A stretch of 64,000 nucleotides of DNA from Adineta vaga (lineage: Eukaryota > Rotifera). The notes beneath the pieces were generated by a model. It was not told the DNA's origin. It worked only from the letters and a program-made list of their open reading frames with translations, and made no database searches. The stretch is from assembly GCA_021613535.1 (NCBI GenBank), contig CP075492.1, positions 2,356,001 to 2,420,000 of the forward strand, written 5' to 3'. Shown here one piece after another: positions 11,321-21,960 of this stretch (position 1 is the first letter of the stretch; every line of letters starts with the position of its first letter). Position numbers and translations under genes: made by a program.

Positions 11321-13124
11321 ATTTTCAATTCCAATGTATAAAGTTTACAACGACGATTGTGCGAACTCTTATTATCTAAATACGTAAAATCATCGATGAG
11401 AGTGTATCTGTTTGTGTGTTATATTAATAATCTTTCAATGACTAACAATAAATATTCTCATTCTATTGTCTGTTAAATAGGAAATTTTAAGCTAAAACTT
11501 TGAATCATTGATTATCATGGGTATATAACATTCTCGTTTCGAATGAATAGACGCACATTAAACATAATATTGCTATTAAATCATTATCAATCCAATTGTG
11601 AACTATTCGATATACATTTTGTTTTATGAGAAAATAGAGAAAAAAACGAAGAACAATATATAATACCTGTGTGTGCATAACATGGTGATAGTTTTTAAAC
11701 ACGTGGTGAATATGTGTGTCCTTATTCTAGCTTTGTATAACAACAAAATGATTTAATACAATACAACACGAAAGAGTGTGTAGCAGCTCATTGAGTTAGG
11801 GTGTGGGTGTGGGTGTTGAATTAATGGAGAATGTGTGGCAAATTCAAATTTAGTCATATATTTCGATAAAATAAAGTCTTCAATTAACTTATGTAAAAAA
11901 CTTCTCTGAAAAATCAACTATTGAAAGTGAAAATTAGCCCTTTTTTCGTACTTTTTTTTACATGGGCATTCAAATATCTTCGAAAATTATCTTTTCTCAT
12001 AATATCATATTTTGTCCATCAAGTGTATATTCTACTTTTAGACAACTTTACTTCTTTTAAGAAAAATTCGTTGATTCTAATTTTACTACATTTATATTAA
12101 GAATATTCATTCCAGACAATGATTGGGCAAAGAAAATTGAAACATCATTAAAAATGAAAGAAATCGATTGTCAGGAAAAATTTGAACATCGAAGAATTAT
12201 ATTTCTATATACATTCGAGATGTGATTGAAGACTTTGATATAGAGAGAAGAATCAGACTTATATCCATAACCTAAGTTTACTGAGTGATATGAAGATAAG
12301 CATGACTTATATTGGTCGTATGTTGAATCCGTTTAGTTTACAGTAAATAAACAAGTATTTAGAGTAATACATCTACCAATAGTCCCACATTTGTTTGTGC
12401 GTATAGCTTAAAACAGAAATAAAATGAAGGTTAATATTTATTTGTTTCTATCATCATTTACTATTAATTATAACTATTAATTATCAAATACATCTATTTG
12501 CTCCTGTAGTTGAACGTTTCAATAACAAATTCCTGATGGTATGAATGTCTTTCTTTTCTTATATATATAGTTTAATCTTGGAAAGAATATGCATATAGAA
12601 ATATCTGAATTTATTCAAAAGATAAAGAATAAAAAAAGATCAACAATGCAATAATAAATCCATCGCTGCTATTAAAAGTAAAATATATATTATATGGCTG
12701 TATTCTTTCTTTTTCAACAGAATAAATATACTTTTCGTAAGCCTTTATGATAAGAAAGTGAGCAATGGCAATATACACAGGTGCATAGTAAGTGTCTCAA
12801 TGTATTCTGAACGAATCATTAGATCAAAAATAGTACAAATACTAAAAACTCTTCTTATTCCATTTTATATTAGCTTAATATGAATTTACCATCGAAATAA
12901 GATAATTTTCTACATTTAATGGTAACTATTTCATTACTTAAAATTTACAGAGAGATGTCCTCAAAATATCAGTTCGAAAACAATTGATTAAAAACTCATC
13001 TGTAGAGTAAAAAGATCATCAGTTACAGAGAAAAAGCAATAATATTTGATAGTCTTCAATTCTGTTAGTTAATTGTAGAAAAACAAATTTTAATTCTAAT
13101 TTTACTATCTGTAGTTCCAATACA
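11321..13124. other. intergenic region; distal part is one arm of a large inverted duplication
   Basis: The proximal part contains a lone TGTGGG arm at 11791-11820. From 12408 onward the sequence recurs inverted at the window's right end. A weak coding-like trace around 12110-12225 stops quickly and was not called. Confidence 0.6.
11791..11820. repeat. single TGTGGG arm, unpaired
   Basis: TTGAGTTAGGGTGTGGGTGT continues as GGGTGTTGAA with no complementary arm nearby. It may be a decayed element that lost one arm. Confidence 0.6.
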
Positions 13125-13321
13125 ATGACGTGTTTTGAAAATTTCCATACACATTCTTATATTAATCATGATTACATTTTGGTATGGTTAGATCCAAATA
13201 TTGACAATTCTACGAATGATCATCTTTATTTATTCACTACTCTACAAAAAGTCATTAATAAAATCGACACATTTACTGATGTTGACGAATGTGTAGATTT
13301 TGTCACAGAACGGCAAAACAT
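12408..13321 (+). repeat. left copy of an inverted duplication
   Basis: The segment matches the reverse complement of 63085-64000 with scattered substitutions and small indels: roughly 2 mismatches per 60 bases where compared, and 4 amino-acid changes in the first 65 codons of the gene it contains. Similarity stops sharply after CGGCAAAACAT at 13321. The left end cannot be seen because the partner runs off the window. Confidence 0.9.
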
Positions 13322-15981
13322 CAATATATTCGTAATTGTATCGAATATCTCGTATGAAAATATAGTACCTATCCTACATACTTTCGCCAACGTTCATTCC
13401 ATATACGTATTACCGGAAAATAAAACAGATTTTACATTACAATTCAATATATTGTCGAAATTGAAGGGTATTTTTGCTGATATAACATCAATGACTGAAA
13501 CTATCAAACAAGATTTTCAAAGATTTGACGAAGAATCGATTCTAGTCAGTTTCATGTCGACAAATGATCTATCAATAAATCAAAACTTGAAACAACTCGA
13601 TCCATTGTTTATGTATACAACAATACTAAAAGAAATTTTATTCAAAGTTGACTATGGTGTACAAGTTGTAAAAGAATTTGCCGATTTTTGTCGAGAAAAT
13701 GCTCATGTTAATGATTATAGTTTGAATACAATCGAGAAATTTGAACAGGAATATTATGAAAGAACACCAATCTGGTGGTATACTTATCCAGGTTTTATCT
13801 ATCAAATGCTCAATCGAGCATTACGTACTCTTAATGTCAAAACGATTGTCAAAATGGGATTTTTTGTCCAAGATCTTCACATGCATATCAAACAACTTCA
13901 TCAAGAACAATTCAGTGAACTATTCAAACCATTTAATGTTTATCGTGGTCAGAGTTTATTAAAAATAAATTTCGATAAGATGATGAAAAACAAGGGAGGA
14001 CTCATGTCATTCAATAACTTTTTATCGACCAGTAAAAATGAAGATATTTCCTTATTTTACGCTGAAGCTGTCTCAACTGACCTAGAATCGGTTAGAGTAT
14101 TATTCAAAATTACTATTGATCGATTAATTTCGTCGACTCCCTTTGCATTTGTAAGTAATGTGAGCTATTATGAAAATTCCGAAGAAGAAATTCTATTTTC
14201 AATGAATGCAATTTTTCAAATTGGTGAAATAGAACAAATCCAAAACCATATCTGGAAAGTCGAATTAACGCAAACTACCGATACAGATCCACAGTTACAA
14301 CTTGTTACTGATAATATCAAAAGTGAAATTGTATCTAACTCTCCATGGCATCAATTAGGTGACTTTATGATTAAAACAGGTTATTATGACGAATCGGAAA
14401 CAATTCACCAAATGTTGCTTCAAAAAACATCATTCAACGATGGTGAAAATCTTTCTCTCCTATACAATCAACTTGGAACAAGTAAACTGAGTAAAAGAGA
14501 ATATAACGAAGCAGAAAAATTCTATCAAAAAGCACTGGAAATTGCGCATAAATACTTGCCTTTAAACCATGGTACTTTACCCAACACATATACGAACTTA
14601 GGAGCAGTATATAAAGATTTGGGAAAATATGATACAGCATTTTCATGTCTTGAAAAAGCACTTGAAATTCGAATGAAGTATCATCCTCATAATCATCCAG
14701 ATTTGTGTCACTGTTATAGTAACATTGGGTCACTGTATCTAACTATGGGGCAATATTCGAAAGCACTTTCATTTCAAAAAAAAAGCGTTACAGATTCAAG
14801 AAAAATATCTTCCCCCAAATCATCCTAGTTATCATATCGCATATGATAATATCGCTTTAACACATGAATTAATGGGTGAGTATCGGGAAGCACTTTCGTA
14901 TTCCGAAAAAGCGCTCGATGTTTGTCAGAAATCTCTTCCTCCAAACCATCCTGACCTAGTTACTACTTACAATAACATAGCTTCGAAATATATGAAAATG
15001 GGAAATTATGTTCAAGCTCTTGCAATCTATAAAAAGGCACTCAAAATCAAACAACAAATATTTTCCTCAGATTCTTCCGTTTTCACCTCAAGTTACCAAT
15101 CAATCGGCTTGGTATATCCTATGATGGGAGACTATTCAGAAGCACTTAACTATTATCAAAAGTGTCTTGAAATAGAAGAAAAAACTCTTCCTAAAGACCA
15201 TCCAGATTTGGCTCTAACCTACAACAACATTGGCGTAGTATATAGATCAATTGAAGATTATTCTAAAGCACTATCATTCTTTAATAAATCGCTTGAAATT
15301 CGAAAAATATGTTATCATCCAAAGCATCCTGATTTGACCAGCACATACCATAATCTCGGTTCAGTGTATGATGCCATAAAAGATTACTCAAAATCACTTT
15401 CGTTCTACGAAAAAGCACTCGAAATTAAAATGGAATCTTTGCCCGAAAACCATCCAAATTTAGCTTATACTTACAATAATATCGGCGCGTTATATCTAAA
15501 GATAGGTGAATACTCTAAATCACTTTCATTCTACGAAAAAGCTCTTGAAATAAATCAGCATTGTCTACCTTGGAATCATCCATTCTTGGTTAAAATCTAT
15601 GATCACTTAGGTTTTGTATGTATGCAAATGCACAACTATCCAAAGGCACTTTCATACGTTACTAAAGCACTCGACGTCCGACAAAATGACCTACCTCCAA
15701 CCCATCTAGAACTGGCTGCCACTTATAATTTTCTTGGCGAGATACATGATACCATGCAAGATTATCAGAAAGCAATTTCATTTTACGAAAAAGCTCTTCA
15801 GATCGGACTTTATTCATTACCAGAAGATCATATGTTGGTGCAACATTGGCAGTACAACTATGAAGAAGTTTTGAAGAAGGTTGTGGGTGTGGATATATCT
15901 CCTTCACACCCACACCCACCCACCCCTCAAGATCCTTTGCAAGAATTAATTTTAATTGTTTATGCCCAGAAAATATGTTAA
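13125..15981 (+). CDS. ADP-ribosyltransferase-TPR protein, with a one-base frameshift
   Basis: The first frame (13125-14828) has an N-terminal bdelloid-type domain, then an arginine-specific ART core with the R-S-E signature: FNVYRGQSL near residue 272, FNNFLSTSKN near 300, and NSEEEILFSMNAIFQIGEI near 350. Kinesin-light-chain-like TPRs of about 42 residues follow from about residue 440. The frame breaks in an A9 run (14776-14784); one base fewer would keep the TPR register into the second frame (continuing to 15981), which adds about nine more repeats. The product would be about 950 residues. ARTs transfer ADP-ribose from NAD+ to arginine; the TPRs probably bind a partner. The final codons are made from a TGTGGG hairpin. 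A sequencing error, a recent mutation or recoding could explain the break. Confidence 0.85.
14776..14784 (+). other. A9 homopolymer frameshift site in ART-TPR gene
   Basis: Nine adenines separate two frames that both encode regular TPRs. The upstream frame ends 44 bases later, whereas the +1-shifted frame restores the repeat phase at once. Confidence 0.85.
15871..15932. repeat. TGTGGG hairpin inside the 3' end of the ART-TPR frame
   Basis: The left arm GAAGGTTGTGGGTGTGGATA and the right arm CACACCCACACCCACCCACC, ending CCTCAA, are read through as protein (residues VVGVDISPSHPHPPTPQ). The regular TPR sequence ends just before it. Confidence 0.8.
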
Positions 15982-16527
15982 GGAACAAAAAAATAAATGA
16001 ATCGTATTTATATGTAAAGATTGAATTTTTCCTATGCATCGTAATATATTGTTATTACGTGTAAATTAGTGAGATAATGTTGATTTTGTAATATTTTATT
16101 AGAACAATTTTAGGCGTTAAACGATCAAATCATATCGGTGATCCTATGGTTCCTGTACACATAAGAAATGTTATTAGATAGTTTTCATCATCCGCACATG
16201 TATAATGGGAGTGTGACGTATAGGAATATTTACATTACAATAAAGAACACAAAATAAAATAGAATTGTTTGACTCATAAAATATAGGTTATTTTGTTTTT
16301 GGGGATTTTGCTACGTTGCTCTCCAAACACGAAGATATGATGCTGTGTTTTATTTAGCTTAAACGTTATCAGATGGCAAAATAATAATGACAAGTCATTC
16401 TTTAAAGATAAAAAGCATTATTGCTGAAAGGCCCATACCTTTAAATAGTTGTGCTATAACCACATCAATAATATTTCTATCATTTTATTTTTATAGTGGT
16501 GGAGAAAAGATTCCCAGTACTGTTTTA
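15982..16527. other. intergenic region
   Basis: No gene was recognised. An open frame from 16387 reads into the next gene in phase, but the ATG at 16528 starts a signal peptide and is preferred. Confidence 0.55.
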
Positions 16528-17669
16528 ATGAAGTATCTTATATTTGTCTTGATTATTTGCATCAGTGCATGTAAGTAATAGAAAACGTTGTATTTAAATA
16601 CACAAGATATTATAATTTATTCTAGCACACTCTTTCTTATTTAATATTCATAAATCGGAACCCACATGGGAGACATTTAGGGTAACGTGGGGTCCAAATC
16701 CTTTTAGTAAACATTATTATGTTAAACAACCTCTGACTGTTACTGAAGCTAAAAATGAAGGTTTCACTCAGATTTCTACTCAATGCAATGGTGAATATCG
16801 AATCATATCTATATTTCACTCGTTATTTTTGTTTTATTATTAAAGGAACATTTCTTGGACAACGTTTCATAAAAGGCAATGATATTGGTGTCATTTTGAT
16901 TTATGATATTCGTGGTACCCTTGCGGGAGTACAAATGGCAGTAAGTTTTTTTCACTAGGATACTTCTATGATTTTCATTTCATTTGGAAGCTTCCTGTCT
17001 CAATGGCTAAAAGAGACCTTTATAAATTCGATACTGTGAAAATGTTCAATCGAGATATAGTTGCAGGTATCGATGCCTATGTTTTGACAGCCTACTTTGT
17101 TGATCCACGTTCGATCTGTGGATCAGGCCGAGATGCAGCTCTTCTTAAAATTGAAGGTATGGGTACCGGTCTTTGGTTACAAAATGGATCTGATCCTATT
17201 ATCAATTCGGTTCAAGCACCATTGTATGAAAATAACGTCAATACAACAAAGTGGGTCAAAGGTTCATGTTTTCCATCAATGGGTATATTCACTATTTTGA
17301 TCAAAAAGACTTTATTTTAATTCATCTGTATTTAGGCATGCATTATTGGTATGACAATCGTGTTGATAAAGAATGTGACGAAATATTTCCTGTTTTTCTT
17401 CTGTACAACAAAGGTAAATTAACAGGACTCGGATGGGGTCTTGCAGGCAAATATGAATATTCAAATCGAACAGAACCTGTACCTTATAACGCAGTTTCAG
17501 TGAGTGTCAAAGATATCTTTTAAGAAACCTTTTATCTATTTTTATTATCAATTTTTAGTCATTTATGCGAATTGTACCAACTTGTTTGAAATCATACTAT
17601 GATAAAGTAGGTGGATTTACATCAATACATCTTTACTTCAATACAGCACCATGGAATCTTCTTTGTTAA
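16528..17669 (+). CDS. secreted protein of an uncharacterised animal family
   Basis: Six exons (16528-16570, 16626-16790, 16846-16940, 16991-17282, 17336-17499, 17559-17669) join in frame to give 289 residues; introns are 50-59 bp. The first exon is a signal peptide (MKYLIFVLIICISA). The mature part includes ETFRVTWGPNPFSKHYYV, a GMHYWYDN motif, and DEIFPVFLLYNKGKLTGLGWGL. From memory, this pattern of a tryptophan-rich start, an HYW motif and PVFLLYN...GWG recurs in uncharacterised secreted proteins of several invertebrates; no function is assigned to them. Several spaced cysteines suggest disulfides. The hairpin remnant that follows lies between convergent genes. Confidence 0.75.
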
Positions 17670-17757
17670 AGAAATATTTTCTGACTATCAATAATGAATT
17701 TTTAAATAAATCTTGATTATATAGTATCGCACTGTCAATGCCCAGCAGACGACAAAA

Positions 17758-17788
17758 TGATTAGTTAGTGTTTGATTAGTTAGTGTTC
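17758..17788. repeat. short tandem duplication
   Basis: GATTAGTTAGTGTTT-like sequence is repeated twice in tandem (15-bp unit), directly before a C-rich TGTGGG-type arm. Confidence 0.6.
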
Positions 17789-17810
17789 ACCCCACACCCA
17801 CACCCATCCG
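17786..17810. repeat. single C-rich TGTGGG arm between convergent genes
   Basis: TTCACCCCACACCCACACCC continues as ATCC, without an obvious partner arm. It lies in the 205-bp gap between the stops of two convergent genes. Confidence 0.65.
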
Positions 17811-17874
17811 CATTTTATTATTCTTATAAGGTGAACAATTATGTTGTGTTTATGTTAAAAATAATTGAAAATAA

Positions 17875-19438
17875 TCAGAGTGACATTAACAGCCATACTG
17901 ATAATTCAGAAACAACCATAAACAATAATAAACAAAAGAAGACGAAATAGTTTAAGGCGCTGCATTTAGCTTCTATGTCTTTTTTATTTTTGCTTTTCGT
18001 TTTATCTTTATTGAAATCAGCTTGACATGTTTCGCATCTGTTGCAAAAGTCGCATTTTGGCGTCGTTTCCTGGTTTGTTTCGTCAATTCGGGTATTGTCA
18101 GTAGCATCTTTTTTCATAGATGTTTCTTTTTCAACAGAAGTATGCAGCTCCTTGTCAGTGCTTTCAACTTTAGTCTGCCGTCGAAAACACGACGGAAATA
18201 ATTTCTGACAAGAAATACATTTAGTTTTTTGAATACCTGTTACTTGTGTACTTTCTTTATCTTCTGATTTCTTGAACTCACCATTCTCAACAATAGTATT
18301 CGTTATTGTTTTATCTTCCTTTGGTGGTGGAAAGCAACAACGAAATACATTTTTTTGCAATAGTCCAGAAAAAATATAAAGTAGTTTTGGCATTTCAGCT
18401 TTTGATATAAAATGATTACATACGACAAACCATACCATTGATAATAATGTCCAGACTATTGATAACAGAAAGTATAACGTGATCATCATTAAATATTGGG
18501 ATTGTTGTGGAAATAGATTCGAAAAATTCAATGAATAAACAGAATATGTCATAAAACATGTCATACCTAAATTGTAAATAGTAAATTCCATCGCGTCTTC
18601 AAAAAAAGAAAATAATCTCCTTACATAAACCAATTTGTGATCCAAACGGTAATGTATATGATAATAAAGTAACACAATTCAAAATCAAACATGCAAATAT
18701 ACCATTCATAATGAAAAATAATGGTTTTCTTTTTAAAGACAATTGTATTTTTATTACATCATTAGAAATATCTTCAAATGGTGTTCTATCTTCTGCTTGA
18801 ATTATAATCATATCTGTTCCACTCAATTTCCATAAAGGATGTTCAACATATTCACTAGTATCAATTACTGTATTCTTTTCTTCTGTATATATTATTCTAC
18901 CTGATCCTTGGCCCCATGATGTTAAACTAATACTGCACAATTGTTCATCGAAGGGAAAATATCGAACATAAAAATCACATCTTGTTTTCACCGTTAATGC
19001 TGGTAATATCATATACACTTGACCGGAATAATTAACAGATGCCAAACTATACGTATTCACGGTAAAATAACCACTTGTATCAGCTGAATTCAATATCATT
19101 GTATCTGGTATCCATAAACTTGTAACTGGAATCATCACTACCTGAATATTGTTGTTTGAACCACTTGGTGTCCATGACAATCGATCGTCGTACCATGTTT
19201 GTGCAATAAATGAACTTGATGTCATTATTTGTTGTTTTTCATCTATAGACACAATTTGTTTTAGCTGAGCAGTGAGATCAACTGATACTGTAGTATTTGG
19301 TCTTATATTTTTATTGTATCCAGTTAATAAAGTTGTTATCAGTGTTTGTTCTGCTAATTGTCCAGCTGGCAGTGATCCACAATCACAAAAATAGAATAAA
19401 TAGCTTAGCAGAATAACAATAGCTAGTGATTTCATCAT
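17875..19438 (-). CDS. Cys-loop ligand-gated ion channel subunit
   Basis: Two exons (19438-18625 and 18566-17875) join across a 58-bp GTAAGG...TTTAG intron in the TM1-TM2 region, giving 501 residues. A signal peptide is followed by the ligand-binding domain and the diagnostic Cys loop (CDFYVRYFPFDEQLC, 13 residues between cysteines). TM1 is PLFFIMNGIFACLILNCVTL. TM2 begins CMTCFMTYSVYSL, TM3 includes MITLYFLLSIVWTLLSMVWF, and TM4 is NYFVFFCLLLFMVVSELSVW at the C-terminus. The cytoplasmic loop is cysteine-rich, with CISC and CDFCNRCETC clusters, which is unusual. No adjacent cysteine pair is visible in the C-loop position, so it is probably not a classical acetylcholine-binding alpha subunit. 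Ligand and ion selectivity cannot be read from sequence. Confidence 0.85.
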
Positions 19439-21198
19439 TCTAAGCTATTTCTGTGTGAAATCTGCTTCAAATGTATGGTCGTCTAAATTGTCGAGAAAAA
19501 TATATTCACTCGGATAGAAACTTTGATTTGCTTCAAAATTAAAAAAAAATGAAATAATTTTTAATTCTATTTTCGATTTGAAATCTCCTCTCTCGATTCG
19601 TCATTGTTTGTAGCTAACATCCCTATCGAATGGTATCAACTACTACTAGTTCAAAGACGTTCTGGAAAAAAAAGCAAGTCTCTTCTAAATGCCTAAAATA
19701 ATAGGAATAAATAGATTTTGAGTTCCGTATGCTACAGTATAAAAAAAATAGTTCGTCCACATGAAAAGAAACTGTTTAAAAATTTTTCATAAAATATCAT
19801 TTAAAAATTATGGACATTTCATAGGAACCTTTATTTCGCCTGGAAAGATAAGAGTTGTATGCGTAGAATATAAATAGAATCACTCAGTTACCAACAAGCA
19901 TTCATCCGTACACTATTTGAATACTTTCTATTACTCAAAAATGGCCAACTCACATCATTATGGAGTCTATGTTCTCATAAAGAAGAAACAGAGTCAAAAT
20001 AGCGTTGATTGAAATACCTTATTAACGACACAAGAAGTCCTAATCTTTCGAACTCCTAAAGCAACAAACAGAATTTTAAAGCGCGTCTTACTTTTCAGTT
20101 TTCTCCATGAAAGAGCGCTCACTGTGTACACCTAAATAATAATTTCAATAGTTCTCAGCATGGCTCACAAATCTGCGACGCTAATATACTTTTAAGTTCA
20201 CTCATCACATACACTATTTTGTTCAGATTTCAATGAGCCTTATTATTGGTTTTCAAAAAAGTATTTTTCATCAAAATGTAACTCATTGTATTCTCTATTG
20301 AATAGTATATGAACAAGTTTTTAGGACTTATCTAGTAGCAAAAACATTAACAAAATATTAAAAGTGCCTTAGAATTTCGCCTACAACAGTAAAATGGTAT
20401 ATAAAATGAAAGAAAATACAAATAAAAAAACTTAAAAGTACGTTAGCAACGCAGATTTGTCTCTCGTTAAATCTGTCGAAATCATTGTTCGTATGTCCAT
20501 TAGGAGTATTTTTTCTCAGTAAAAGCTAGAAAATAAAAGAATGCATTAAAATTTTGTTTACCGCTTCATCTTGTCAGAGTAAGTGCTTTGAAATGAGAAA
20601 AAGCAAGCGATGACTGAATGGTGTCGTTGAAATAGAAAAAATATTCTTCTCTTTTTGCGTTTTGAATCTTTTTCAGGTCAACAATATGTTGCCTTTATAT
20701 GAGAGAGGGACGAAAAAGATGATCCTTAGTGAGATTCGAACTATACACCCTCAAGATGACTCATGGTCTCGTTTGAAATCATGCAACTATGTGTGTTTTA
20801 TAATGGAGTATTCAACCAACTAATACATAGTAAAGCATTCATGAATTGTAAGTACCATACTGTAAGGACATCTTTTGGCAAAAAATAATCCTTTCTGTAA
20901 TTAAATTCTTAAAAGTAGGTTTAATAGACGAAGTTACCAGAGGACTCATAGAGTTACTCAAGGTTCGGCTTTTTGACATATCTGGCGGTTTGAAAGTCTC
21001 ATTTGATGGGATTGTATGTATATGGGATAAATAGAAGAGAATATAGAGCTTTCTTGTGACCAATCGGGGACTTTTTGATAATTTTAATAAAATTCCCACT
21101 GACTCATATTTCTATTCATAACGTTAGTATAAATATTTCGTATTTCGAAGTTGACAATACGCTGATTGAAATCTCACAGAAGAACAAATATTTGAGCT
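19439..21198. other. intergenic region
   Basis: About 1.8 kb without a recognised gene, between two divergent genes. A stray CACCCTCAAGATG half-arm of the hairpin family lies at 20748-20760. Short open frames here show no domain. Confidence 0.55.
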
Positions 21199-21960
21199 AT
21201 GGATTGCGATCGAATTGATAATCCTTCATGGTTTAGCACGAAAGAGATTGAACCAGGAATATATTTAACAACAGAAGATTATTATTACGCGGGTAATCGT
21301 TCGAATATTTGGCTAATACGTGGAACACAGCGAGATATACTTGTTGACACTGGCCTTGGAGTTTGTAATTTGAGAAAACATTTAGAAAAAATAAAGCTAT
21401 TAGATGAAAATCGTGAATGTATTGTTATTTGTACACATTCACATTTTGATCATATTGGTGGTGCACATCATTTTGACAATGTTCTTATTCATCAAGACGA
21501 TTATGATGGATTATTGAATGGTGATGTATCAGCGACATTGAACTGGTCTCATTCATCACATTATCATGATAAACCCTATCCTAATTTTATAGCAACTAAA
21601 TATAAAGTACCACCTACCAAGTGCACATCTATCACAAATGGTCACCGAATTAATCTTGGTGACGATGATGAAATACAAATAATTCATGTACCTGGTCACA
21701 CTCCTGGTAGTATTGTTTGTTATCATCCAAGAAAACGAGCACTCTTCACTGGTGATTTTGTTTACGAATGTGGACATGGGAGTAGTCTATTTGATTGGAC
21801 AGCAAGAGCATCGATTCCTGATTATTTAAAGAGTGCACATTTTATGATTGATTGGTTGAACGAACATGAAATAGATAAAATCTATCCGGGACATTATGGC
21901 ATCATGAATGCACAACATGTGCAACAACTATTGAAACAATATATTGATTCAAAAAAATAA
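21199..21960 (+). CDS. metallo-beta-lactamase-fold hydrolase (MBLAC2-like)
   Basis: A single exon encodes 253 residues. The metal-binding signature HxHxDH is present as CTHSHFDHIGG (about residue 80). It is followed by HVPGHTPGSIVCYHP (third histidine), LFTGDFVYECGHG (bridging aspartate) and IYPGHYGIM (last histidine). This is the full di-metal set of the superfamily. The N-terminal ATEDYYYAGNRSNIWL-like region (TEDYYYAGNRSNIWLIRG) resembles animal MBLAC2 proteins, which act as acyl-CoA thioesterases or palmitoyl-CoA hydrolases; the substrate here is inference. The gene has no intron, unlike most neighbours. Confidence 0.9.
   Translation: MDCDRIDNPSWFSTKEIEPGIYLTTEDYYYAGNRSNIWLIRGTQRDILVDTGLGVCNLRKHLEKIKLLDENRECIVICTHSHFDHIGGAHHFDNVLIHQDDYDGLLNGDVSATLNWSHSSHYHDKPYPNFIATKYKVPPTKCTSITNGHRINLGDDDEIQIIHVPGHTPGSIVCYHPRKRALFTGDFVYECGHGSSLFDWTARASIPDYLKSAHFMIDWLNEHEIDKIYPGHYGIMNAQHVQQLLKQYIDSKK

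Noticed and set aside
12110-12225. Possible coding remnant (NDWAKKIETSLKMKE-like)
   Set aside because: Too short, ends at a stop, and no continuation or family was found.
20725-20800. tRNA-like 3' half on the minus strand (TAGTTCGAATCTCACT)
   Set aside because: The T-stem does not pair, no A-box or acceptor stem fits, and part of it is a CACCCTCAAG half-arm. At most a decayed relic.
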